Part shown: piece by piece, positions 34,808 through 42,630 of the stretch
Numbering within the stretch: position 1 is the first letter of the stretch
Layout of the letters: each line of letters starts with the position of its first letter
Assembly (NCBI GenBank): GCA_021151825.1
Contig: JAGKWQ010000004.1
Span: 124,001 to 188,000, forward strand
Reading direction: 5' to 3'
DNA from: Cellvibrionaceae bacterium
GTDB taxonomy: Bacteria; Pseudomonadota; Gammaproteobacteria; Pseudomonadales; Cellvibrionaceae
DNA: 64,000 bases
Translations under genes and position numbers: made by a program
Notes under the pieces: model-generated
What the model saw: the letters and a program-made list of their open reading frames with translations, nothing else
What the model was told of the DNA's origin: nothing
The model's database searches: none

Positions 34808-35580
34808 TAATTAAAAACTTCACCGGCGCGGGCGGTTAATACTTCCACGCCATCTTTAGTGACGATCATGGTGTGTTCCCATTGTGCGGAGAGTCGACCG
34901 TCTTTGGTTTCTACGGTCCAGCCGTCGCTTTTTAACTTGGTGTGTGGTTTGCCGGCATTGATCATGGGCTCGATGGTAAAGCACATGCCTTCCTTCAACT
35001 CCATACCAGTACCGGGGCGGCCATAATGAAGAATTTGTGGGTCTTCATGAAATACTTTGCCAATGCCATGACCGCAATACTCGCGCACGACGGAATAATA
35101 ATTTCCTTCGGCGTGCTCCTGAATTACATGGCCGATATCACCCAGACGGCAGCCCGGTTTGACCAGTTTAATCGCCTTGTACATGCAGTCCTGCGTAACC
35201 TTCACCAGACGTTCTGCGTGGGGTGTGGGCGGCCCTACAAAATACATCGCACTGGTATCGCCGTGGTAGCCCTCATAGATCACCGTCACATCGATATTAA
35301 TGATATCGCCGGTTTTAAGGACTTTTTTCTCTGATGGAATTCCGTGGCAAACCACTTGGTTTACCGATGTACAAATAGATTTGGGGAAACCGCGATAACC
35401 CAGGCAGGCGGGAATTGCTTTTTGCACATTCACAATGTGGTCATGGCAAATTTTGTCCAACTCTGCGGTGGTTACACCGGGTTGGACATACTGGCCGATC
35501 ATTTCCAGCACTTCGGCAGCCATACGGCCGGCAATGCGCATTTTTTCGATTTCTTCCGGGGTTTTGATAGTGACTGACAT
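34807..35580 (-). CDS. map: Methionine aminopeptidase, type I
   Basis: A 257-residue enzyme that removes the initiator methionine. Metal ligands are visible in NIDVTVIYEGYHGDTSAM (two Asp), CGHGIGKVFHEDP (His), CFTIEPMI (Glu) and QWEHT (Glu). The N-terminus MSVTIKTPEEIEKMRIAGRM is typical, so the ATG at 35580 is used although the frame is open upstream. In many relatives map is divergent from rpsB; here two unrelated genes lie between them. Confidence 0.96.
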   Translation of the reverse strand: MSVTIKTPEEIEKMRIAGRMAAEVLEMIGQYVQPGVTTAELDKICHDHIVNVQKAIPACLGYRGFPKSICTSVNQVVCHGIPSEKKVLKTGDIINIDVTVIYEGYHGDTSAMYFVGPPTPHAERLVKVTQDCMYKAIKLVKPGCRLGDIGHVIQEHAEGNYYSVVREYCGHGIGKVFHEDPQILHYGRPGTGMELKEGMCFTIEPMINAGKPHTKLKSDGWTVETKDGRLSAQWEHTMIVTKDGVEVLTARAGEVFN

Positions 35581-35851
35581 GAATTCAGGGCATCTCAACG
35601 GTTGAATAAAAAGATGCCGCATTCTAAACGATTCCGACTGGTTTTGCCCAAGATCAATCCTTTATGGCCGGAACTCTGCAGGCGAATGCAGTGGTGCTAT
35701 TAATCATGAATCCGGATCATCGAATGATTTAACAAAAGTAAGTCCATGCCAGATCTGAAGGGAATCTTGTGACACCGATCGGATTACATTGTGGGAAATA
35801 ATATAGACTGCCCCGGCCAATTGGCGTCAACGTTAACTTCAGGGAGACATT

Positions 35852-37417
35852 ATGGATAGTGTTAAGAGATATTTATCAGCTTTATTTACAGTATTTGCGG
35901 CAGTACTTCCGCTTGGATTTTTTCCAATCAATTCAAGTGTTGCTGCTACCCTTCTGGGTGATGACAACCCGGTTCATTTTGCGGCAACCGTTAGTAACTA
36001 TGCGGCTACTGCCGGCGAGTTTTTTATTACTGCTCAGGCTAGCCAGGCTGCTACAGCAAAAGCATTAAATATTAATGTGAGCGCATGGCAGTTCGCCCCT
36101 GCCGTTACCCTCACATTGCGCAGCTCAACCGGCCTGCTATTGGCACAGGGTACAGTGACTGCTGGCGCTACCGGTGTCAGGTCAGTATCAATACCGGATG
36201 TGCCGCTCATGGCGGGGAATACTTATATACTCGGTTTTGCAGTCCAAAGTGGTTATTTGAAGCCTTTTCAAAAACAGCAGCAATATGTCACTCGTAACGA
36301 TAGCAGCTCCCAGTATGCGGCCCTTGCAAATGATCTGAACGAAACCGCAGGAACAAGCGCCAACAACATCCCCCATGTATGGGTGACAGGGGACTTTGCC
36401 AAAGTCCATGGTGATTTGCGGCAAATTACTGTTGCCGGTGCGGGAGCCAAACAGGATTACAACACGGGGAACTACACTTTTTCCGGGCATCGCCATATGC
36501 ACCACCGTTTTACCGACTTTGCGAATGCCACAACTGCAACGCCCGCCAGTAATACTACAAGTGGATGGAAAGCCCATCTTGATGGCATTTATCCCATCGT
36601 TATCTCGAAGGATTTCAATTCACAAGCGCTGGAAAGTGGTGCTACTTTGCAATTGACAGGAGGACCAACGCCGTCGGGTAAATGGCTTAAGCGTCAGTTG
36701 ACAAACGCTATCGCAACCCAATTCCCGAATAACTATCGGCTGCGTAATTTCAATCTTTCGGACAACGATGGAAGCCCAACGGCAAGGGACGCAATCTATG
36801 TTTCATTCTATTTGCAAACATTTGAAAGCGATGATTCGGGGAAATTCTTCAGGATGTTTTTAAAAGACAGTCCATTGGCCCCTAAGACAACTAATATTTA
36901 CCCCACCAAAGCACCGCACTCTGGTCAATTTACCTGGCGTGCGGAAGGTAATAATGATGGCTGGCCAATAGGTTATGCTGACCAGACGGTTGCCATTAAC
37001 AACCAATGGAACCGTATCGAACTGCTACTGGATTTTGCCAATGACCGCTACGCGTTTATGGTCAATGGCATTCTGCAGACTGATATCAGCAGAGGTTATA
37101 TGGGGTGGGTGGCAGGGCAGTTGGGGGTTGGTACCAAGCACGATTACTCGCTTTTGGGCAATACCGTTACCCCTTTTGCGGAAGATGGCCATCATATGGG
37201 TTGGGCTCAGCCACAACTTGACTTCAGTCTGAAGCGTATTGAAATAGCGGATAGCGCCAACTGGGAAACCAAAACGAAAGCCGTCCTTCAGCCGGTCAAA
37301 TCCTGGTCAAATGACGCGATTGAATTTATTGTCAATCAAGGTGATTTCCCCGATTTACAGAACAAGCATATTTTTTATGTCGACGGCACTAATGCTGTGT
37401 ATGTTGCGCCATTGTAA
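35852..37417 (+). CDS. Secreted protein of unknown function, possibly carbohydrate-binding
   Basis: A 521-residue protein with a Sec signal peptide (about residues 1-32, ending NSSVAA). I do not recognise the family. An N-terminal beta-rich region of about 120 residues (ALNINVSAWQFAPAVTLTL, GVRSVSIPDVPLMAGNTYIL) resembles domains that decorate secreted glycan enzymes. The central part has GKWLKRQLTNAIATQF and FRMFLKDSPLAP. Around 360-460, FTWRAEGNNDGWPIGYADQ and NRIELLLDFANDRYAFMVNG suggest a concanavalin-like jelly roll. No catalytic motif can be assigned. GGGAG precedes the ATG. It is convergent with uxuA. Confidence 0.6.
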   Translation: MDSVKRYLSALFTVFAAVLPLGFFPINSSVAATLLGDDNPVHFAATVSNYAATAGEFFITAQASQAATAKALNINVSAWQFAPAVTLTLRSSTGLLLAQGTVTAGATGVRSVSIPDVPLMAGNTYILGFAVQSGYLKPFQKQQQYVTRNDSSSQYAALANDLNETAGTSANNIPHVWVTGDFAKVHGDLRQITVAGAGAKQDYNTGNYTFSGHRHMHHRFTDFANATTATPASNTTSGWKAHLDGIYPIVISKDFNSQALESGATLQLTGGPTPSGKWLKRQLTNAIATQFPNNYRLRNFNLSDNDGSPTARDAIYVSFYLQTFESDDSGKFFRMFLKDSPLAPKTTNIYPTKAPHSGQFTWRAEGNNDGWPIGYADQTVAINNQWNRIELLLDFANDRYAFMVNGILQTDISRGYMGWVAGQLGVGTKHDYSLLGNTVTPFAEDGHHMGWAQPQLDFSLKRIEIADSANWETKTKAVLQPVKSWSNDAIEFIVNQGDFPDLQNKHIFYVDGTNAVYVAPL

Positions 37418-37427
37418 CTTATAAAAT

Positions 37428-37464
37428 AAAAATCCCCGGTTCAGGAACTGTGCCGGGGATTTTT
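37428..37464. terminator. Bidirectional terminator between the secreted protein gene and uxuA
   Basis: AAAAATCCCCGG (37428-37439) pairs with CCGGGGATTTTT (37453-37464). With A and T runs on both sides it can serve both convergent genes; the uxuA stop codon begins at 37468 on the minus strand. Confidence 0.85.
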
Positions 37465-37465
37465 G

Positions 37466-38656
37466 TTAAGCAGTACGGTGACGCAGGCTAGTCAGTGCGT
37501 GGATAACCCCGCGCAGTTCGGCCAGGCCTTTCATGCGTCCCGCATAGGAATAACCCGGGTTGATCCCTGCTTTGCCAATTTCATCGCCCATTAAGTGGCC
37601 GTGATCCGGACGCATCGCGATGGCTGGCAGGTTGATGCCGGCTTGTTTGCGGCGATCTTCTTCATCTAATAAGGCTTCAATCAGGCCGACCATATCGTTA
37701 TCACCATCCAGGTGATCGGATTCAAAGAAAGAGCCGTCTTCCTCTCGTTTGATATTGCGTAGGTGCACAAAGTAAATGCGATCACCAAACTCGCGTGCCA
37801 TAGCAACCAGATCGTTATCGCAGCGAGCGCCGTAAGAGCCGGCGCAAAGTGTTAAGCCATTGGCGGGACTTGGCACTGCATTGAGCAATGCGCGTGCATC
37901 GTCAGCGGTTGAAACAACGCGTGGCAAGCCAAAGAGTGAAAAAGGTGGGTCGTCCGGATGAATTGCCATTCGCACACCGGCTTCTTCGGCAACAGGAATC
38001 ACTTCGCGCAGAAAAGCAAACAGATTGGCGCGCATACCTTCATCGCCCATTTTGATGAACAGGTCGATAGCGGTGCGAATACCTTCGCGGTCATAAGAGC
38101 CTTCGCCACCGGGCAAGCCGGCAATGATGTTTTTCTCTAGCAGAACCTTTTCTTCGTCGCTCATGGCATCCAGGCGCGCCTTGGCTTTGGCAAGCACATC
38201 AGGGCGATAGGATTGCTCTGCGTTCGGGCGTTGCAGGATGTAAACATCGTAGGCCGCAAAGTCGCTCATCTCAAAACGCAGAGCGCGGGCGTTGTTGGAA
38301 AGGGTGTAATTCAAGTTGGTGCGAGTCCAATCGACTACCGGCATAAAGTTGTAGCACACATCCTGCACGCCGGCAGCACCGACGTTGCGCAGCGACTCTT
38401 TATAGTTGTCGATGTATTGCTGGAAATTGCCGGTACGGGTTTTTATGTCGTTATGGAGTGGGATGCTCTCGATCACTGCCCACTCAAGCCCCTGATCTTC
38501 AATCAGTTTTTTGCGCTCCAGAATATCCGCCATTGGCCATGCAGCACCGGTAGGGATATGGTGGAGCGAAGTGACTATGCCGGTGGCACCGGCTTGGGCG
38601 ATGTTTTGCAGGCTGACGGTATCTTTGGGGCCAAACCAGCGCCAGGTTTCTTTCAT
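37466..38656 (-). CDS. uxuA: Mannonate dehydratase
   Basis: A 396-residue enzyme converting D-mannonate to 2-keto-3-deoxygluconate in glucuronate degradation. It closely follows E. coli UxuA: ETWRWFGPKDTVSLQNIAQA, GATGIVTSLHHIP, HNDIKTRTGNFQQYIDNYK, YNFMPVVDWTRT, MAIHPDDPPFSLFGLPR, LCAGSYGARCDND and MRPDHGHLMGDE. The metal-binding His, Cys and Asp residues are in these motifs. The other genes of the pathway (uxaC, uxuB, kdgK) are not in the window, so the gene stands alone between map and rpsB. Confidence 0.95.
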   Translation of the reverse strand: MKETWRWFGPKDTVSLQNIAQAGATGIVTSLHHIPTGAAWPMADILERKKLIEDQGLEWAVIESIPLHNDIKTRTGNFQQYIDNYKESLRNVGAAGVQDVCYNFMPVVDWTRTNLNYTLSNNARALRFEMSDFAAYDVYILQRPNAEQSYRPDVLAKAKARLDAMSDEEKVLLEKNIIAGLPGGEGSYDREGIRTAIDLFIKMGDEGMRANLFAFLREVIPVAEEAGVRMAIHPDDPPFSLFGLPRVVSTADDARALLNAVPSPANGLTLCAGSYGARCDNDLVAMAREFGDRIYFVHLRNIKREEDGSFFESDHLDGDNDMVGLIEALLDEEDRRKQAGINLPAIAMRPDHGHLMGDEIGKAGINPGYSYAGRMKGLAELRGVIHALTSLRHRTA

Positions 38657-38824
38657 GATGAGGTCTCTGGGTTTTCTTGTGGGTTGATTTAACTAGTGTA
38701 CAAGTTGAATCGGGTGCAGCCTAGAGGGATATGCAGTTCCTTACATTCATCGAAATTCCAGACTGGCTTGCCCGCAAAGCGGTAGATATGAGGGATTTTG
38801 GTTTATCTGGCTGGTTTTTTGTGG

Positions 38825-38830
38825 TATAAA
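38825..38830 (+). promoter_or_regulatory. Possible -10 element for rpsB-tsf
   Basis: TATAAA at 38825-38830 followed by the GC-rich GCGCGCC resembles a -10 box with a discriminator as in ribosomal promoters. The best -35 at 17 nt spacing (TTTATC, 38802-38807) is weak. It leaves a leader of about 190 nt. Confidence 0.35.
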
Positions 38831-38939
38831 GCGCGCCTCTTTTTCCAAGGCTCCATTCGGAATGCTGGGAAAACGGGAAAATCCATTATTTATTTAACAA
38901 ACGTCACACATACATCGACACGCAAAACCTGGGTGCCTA

Positions 38940-39011
38940 ATGTTTGGCTCTGCGTCAGTAGAGAAACTGCAAACATGCTGGTTGGTTAGCGGGGTGTATG
39001 GAGGCCTAACC
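38940..39011 (+). promoter_or_regulatory. Structured rpsB leader, probable S2 autoregulatory element
   Basis: Two hairpins stand directly before rpsB. The first pairs ATGTTTG (38940-38946) with CAAACAT (38970-38976) and continues as CAGT-AGAGAA-ACTG (38956-38969). The second pairs GGTTAG (38984-38989) with CTAACC (39006-39011). The AGGAA ribosome-binding site and ATG follow at once. S2 is known to repress its own leader in E. coli and relatives; assignment here rests on position and structure. Confidence 0.55.
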
Positions 39012-39027
39012 CAGTAGGAATACTAAA

Positions 39028-39765
39028 ATGCCACAAGTAAGCATGCGCGACATGTTGTCTGCCGGTGTCCACTTCGGTCACCAAACCCGTTATTGGAACC
39101 CAAAGATGGGTAAGTACATCTTCGGTGCACGTAACAAGATCCATATCATTAACCTGGAGCACACTGTTCCAGCGTTTAACGAAGCATTGGCACTGATTAC
39201 CCAATTGTCTTCGCAAAAGAAAAAAATCCTGTTTGTTGGTACCAAGCGCGCTGCGCAAAAAACCATCAAAGAACAAGCTGAACGTGCTGGCCAGCCGTAC
39301 GTGAGCCATCGTTGGTTGGGCGGCATGCTCACTAACTACAAAACCATCCGCGCTTCTATCCGTCGTTTGTCTGACCTGACTGCTCAAAGCCAGGACGGTA
39401 CTTTCGCCAAGCTGACCAAAAAAGAAGCTCTGATGCGTTCTCGTGATATGGAGAAGCTGGAGCGTTCAATCGGCGGTATCAAAAACATCGCTGGTTTACC
39501 TGATGCACTGTTCGTAATCGACGTTGATCACGAGCGTATTGCCATTCAGGAAGCTAACAAGCTGGGTATCCCTGTTATCGGTATCGTTGATACCAACAGC
39601 AATCCGGAAGGCGTTGACTACGTGATTCCTGGCAACGACGACGCCATCCGCGCGATCAAGTTGTACGTATCTGCAATCGCTGATGCGTGCCTGGAAGGTT
39701 CCAAGTCTGCTTCTGCTGTACCAAACAAAGACGAGTACGTTGCTGCTGAAGGTTCTGCTGAGTAA
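39028..39765 (+). CDS. rpsB: 30S ribosomal protein S2
   Basis: A 245-residue S2: VSMRDMLSAGVHFGHQTRYWNPKM, IFGARNKIHIINLE, RWLGGMLTNYKTI, FVIDVDHERIAIQEANKLGIP and YVIPGNDDAIRAIKLY. It binds the small-subunit head/body junction and helps load S1. The C-terminal tail is short and charged. It is transcribed with tsf. Confidence 0.98.
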   Translation: MPQVSMRDMLSAGVHFGHQTRYWNPKMGKYIFGARNKIHIINLEHTVPAFNEALALITQLSSQKKKILFVGTKRAAQKTIKEQAERAGQPYVSHRWLGGMLTNYKTIRASIRRLSDLTAQSQDGTFAKLTKKEALMRSRDMEKLERSIGGIKNIAGLPDALFVIDVDHERIAIQEANKLGIPVIGIVDTNSNPEGVDYVIPGNDDAIRAIKLYVSAIADACLEGSKSASAVPNKDEYVAAEGSAE

Positions 39766-39831
39766 TTCAGTAGCATCAGTCATTAAACGACCATAAAGCT
39801 CTGCTAGCTTCGCGTGCAGGGTTGTCGGAAG

Positions 39832-39853
39832 AGGGGGCTTGGCCCCCTTTTTT
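39832..39853 (+). terminator. Terminator/attenuator in the rpsB-tsf gap
   Basis: AGGGGGC (39832-39838) pairs with GCCCCCT (39842-39848) around a TTG loop, followed by a T-run. Placed between two co-transcribed genes, it probably reduces tsf expression relative to rpsB. Confidence 0.85.
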
Positions 39854-39891
39854 CAACTTGAATTCGAACACTTTTATTTGAGGAATTAACC

Positions 39892-40761
39892 ATGAGCGCT
39901 GTTACTCCTGCACTGGTAAAAGAACTGCGTGACCGCACTGGCCTTGGCATGATGGAATGCAAAAAAGCGCTGGGCGAAGCCAATGGCGATATCGAGCTGG
40001 CGATTGAAAACCTGCGTAAAGTTTCCGGTTTGAAAGCGGCTAAAAAAGAAGGTCGCACTGCGGCTGACGGCGTTGTTGCTGTTAAAGTTGCTGCTGATAA
40101 CAGCTACGGTGTTGCGATCGAAGTTAACTCTGAAACTGACTTCGTTGCGCGTGATGCCGGCTTCCTGGCATTCGTAAACAGCGTATTGGATAAGGCTTTC
40201 ACCACCAAGCAAACCGACGTTGCAGCTGTTATGGCGGGCGAGTTGGAAAATGCGCGTGAAGCATTGGTACAAAAAATTGGCGAGAAAATCAGTGTGCGTC
40301 GCATCAGTCTCGTTGAGGGTGGTGTGGTAGGTGGATATTTGCATTTGAATAGCCGTATTGCTGTGTTGGTGCAGTTGGAAGGTGGCAACGAAGAAGTGGC
40401 TAAAGATGTTGCTATGCACGTAGCGGCAGTTAATCCACAAGTAGTTAGCTCTGATCAAATGCCAGCCGACGTGGTAGAGAAAGAAAAAGAAATCATCCGC
40501 GCTCAACCAGATATGGCTGGCAAGCCTGCTGAAATCGTTGAGAAAATGATTGTTGGTCGTATCAGCAAGTTCCTGAAAGAAGCTAGCCTGGTTGATCAGC
40601 CTTTCGTTAAGAATCCAGAGCAAACCGTTGCTCAATTCGCTAAAGCTGGCGGCGCCACTGTGAAAAACTTTGTGCGTCTGGAAGTGGGCGAAGGCATCGA
40701 AGTTGCGGTTGTAGATTTCGCTGCAGAAGTTGCTGCGCAAGTAGCTGCTGCCAAAGCGTAA
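39892..40761 (+). CDS. tsf: Translation elongation factor Ts
   Basis: A 289-residue nucleotide-exchange factor for EF-Tu. It has LVKELRDRTGLGMMECKKAL, the TDFVAR motif in NSETDFVARDAGFLAF, and the dimerisation coiled coil in the second half (VEKEKEIIRAQ, KFLKEASLVDQPFVKNPEQ). A GAGGAATT ribosome-binding site precedes the ATG. Confidence 0.98.
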   Translation: MSAVTPALVKELRDRTGLGMMECKKALGEANGDIELAIENLRKVSGLKAAKKEGRTAADGVVAVKVAADNSYGVAIEVNSETDFVARDAGFLAFVNSVLDKAFTTKQTDVAAVMAGELENAREALVQKIGEKISVRRISLVEGGVVGGYLHLNSRIAVLVQLEGGNEEVAKDVAMHVAAVNPQVVSSDQMPADVVEKEKEIIRAQPDMAGKPAEIVEKMIVGRISKFLKEASLVDQPFVKNPEQTVAQFAKAGGATVKNFVRLEVGEGIEVAVVDFAAEVAAQVAAAKA

Positions 40762-40786
40762 TTCGCTTCGCAAAAAAGATGTTATT

Positions 40787-40821
40787 AAAACCCGCGCAGG
40801 GTAACTTGCGCGGGTTTTTTT
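40787..40821 (+). terminator. Rho-independent terminator after tsf
   Basis: AAAACCCGCGCA (40787-40798) pairs with TGCGCGGGTTTT (40807-40818), loop of eight, then more Ts. It separates the ribosomal operon from the accessory gene downstream. Confidence 0.88.
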
Positions 40822-40959
40822 ATGGCACATGGTTTTTGTGTCGAAGTAATGCAGCGTATTTGTGTTGCCCTTTGTTGATGTTTAAGCTTCGAATGCTTGT
40901 TTGCTGCTTGTGCCCTTTCAGGCGATCTCAATGTTGCACCACTAAAGGATTTGATAAAA

Positions 40960-42534
40960 ATGCAAACCAAAGTAAAGGTTCCTGTTGATCAATCCAGCCA
41001 GTGCCAGGTAATTCAGCCACCGGTGCAGTGCAATGCTGATTTACAGTTGGCGTTTGCAGATCATCGCGATCACGCTGCGCAGCTAAAATCTGTTCAGGCG
41101 AGTATGGCTACCAGTTCACAACAGCAAAATTTGCAGATGTTGCAAGCCAAAATGAATGTTGGCGCATCGGTAACGCAATTAAAAACACAGCAAAACAGCG
41201 TTCACCAATCTCTTTCAGCGGGTTCTATAAGTGCCATTCAATACATGGAAGATGAAGATTTGTCGCAAGGTGAGTTCGAAGTTGGTTCTGGGCCTGCTGC
41301 TCAGCTAACAGCGGTTATGCCTTCAAAGCCTGGCAGCACAGGGTTGCCTGATAATTTAAAAGCAGGGATCGAAAACCTTTCCGGGATCAGCATGGATCAT
41401 GTGAGGGTCCACTATAACTCCGAAAAGCCTGCTCAGTTGAATGCCCATGCGTATGCTCAGGGGAGTGATATTCATGTGGCCGCCGGGCAGGGAAAGCATT
41501 TGCCACATGAAGCATGGCATGTTGTACAGCAGGCGCAAGGGAGGGTTAAGCCGACTGTACAAATGAAAGGTAATTTATTGGTTAATGATGATGCCGGGTT
41601 TGAGGGTGAGGCTGACGTCATGGGTGCGCGGGCATTGCAATTCGGAGATGCAATGCTTCAATCCCGAAACGGAGCTGCTGTTATGCAAAGAAAGCTGTGC
41701 GCCACTGAGGGGGCAGGTACTACAGTTGCCCAGCGTGCAGTTATCACAGTGAATGAGGATGGTCTAATTTCAGATAGTGCGCAAATCGTAGCGAATTTGT
41801 CGGGTGCGAAAGCGGGTGCATTTAGTGAGGTTGAACCGACTGAAACAATTTATATATTTGCGCATGGTTACCATAGTTTAACGAGACCATTAACCCGGGA
41901 AGAGAGGACCACCAATCTGGAGCCTATTTTGCAGGGTGGTATTACGGCAGCTGATCTTTGCGGAATGATGATACAAGAGGGATGGAGTGAAGAGCATACG
42001 GGGGATATAGATATAAGGGCTTGCATGTCTGGTGCTGAGTCATTATTACCCAGTTTTGCCGAGCTTTTTGCGGGTGAGCTAAAAAAACTAGGCAGAATGA
42101 ACAAGGTAACTGGTTACAAACATCTAACCTCAACAACATCGGATGGGGTTGAAAAAGCCATGAAACCAACAATATCCAAGATGGTTGATGTGGCTCAGCA
42201 GTTTGATCCGGAAGATATGGAGCATGAATTTTTTGCAATTGACGTGACTAGCTTGTTTGAATCAAAAAATGACAAAATTTTGCAGCAGCGTGAAAGTTGT
42301 AACAAGTGGAAGGGGTATGCGAAAACAATGCCTGCTATGTTCATTGGTTCGCCGCCGCAAGGTTCTGGTATGAGTAACGAAGAGTGGAATGTGTATAGTT
42401 TTTATTATGCTGTCCAGAATAAAAATCAAGATTTAATTGATGCATTAAAAGGAGCTTTCAAAGCTAAGTCATATCAAATTAATAAGCCTGTGGGTGGAGC
42501 GCATGGTCGCCAATTTGACCCGACTGTCATGTAG
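40960..42534 (+). CDS. DUF4157-domain protein with a clan-CD-protease-like C-terminal domain (putative effector)
   Basis: A 524-residue protein. The first 120 residues are Gln/Ser-rich and probably disordered. Residues about 128-205 form a DUF4157 domain (GLPDNLKAGIENLSGISMDHV, split as GLPDNLKAGIENLSG and ISMDHVRVHYNS) with the zinc-protease-like HEAWH at 183-187. Linkers with VAQRA and MQRK follow. From about residue 275 a second domain shows a hydrophobic strand then His302-Gly303 (IYIFAHGYHS), and 52 residues later a hydrophobic strand then Ala-Cys355 (IDIRACMSGA). This is the order of clan CD cysteine peptidases. DUF4157 proteins are often cargo of extracellular contractile injection systems, but none is in this window. 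The ATG at 40960 follows AAAGGA. Confidence 0.7.
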   Translation: MQTKVKVPVDQSSQCQVIQPPVQCNADLQLAFADHRDHAAQLKSVQASMATSSQQQNLQMLQAKMNVGASVTQLKTQQNSVHQSLSAGSISAIQYMEDEDLSQGEFEVGSGPAAQLTAVMPSKPGSTGLPDNLKAGIENLSGISMDHVRVHYNSEKPAQLNAHAYAQGSDIHVAAGQGKHLPHEAWHVVQQAQGRVKPTVQMKGNLLVNDDAGFEGEADVMGARALQFGDAMLQSRNGAAVMQRKLCATEGAGTTVAQRAVITVNEDGLISDSAQIVANLSGAKAGAFSEVEPTETIYIFAHGYHSLTRPLTREERTTNLEPILQGGITAADLCGMMIQEGWSEEHTGDIDIRACMSGAESLLPSFAELFAGELKKLGRMNKVTGYKHLTSTTSDGVEKAMKPTISKMVDVAQQFDPEDMEHEFFAIDVTSLFESKNDKILQQRESCNKWKGYAKTMPAMFIGSPPQGSGMSNEEWNVYSFYYAVQNKNQDLIDALKGAFKAKSYQINKPVGGAHGRQFDPTVM

Positions 42535-42630
42535 TGGTTGATGGGAAAAAAGTGGAAGTACTATCTTAAATTTATTTGCAGGTATGGTAGCGGATGCTTT
42601 GTATTATCGGTGTGTTGTGTTTGCATGATA

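Noticed and set aside
38798..38989. Small plus-strand frame before rpsB
   Set aside because: It overlaps the probable rpsB promoter and structured leader and has no ribosome-binding site.
39886..40830. Long open frame antisense to tsf
   Set aside because: Mirror of tsf codon bias; product is low-complexity and unlike any family.
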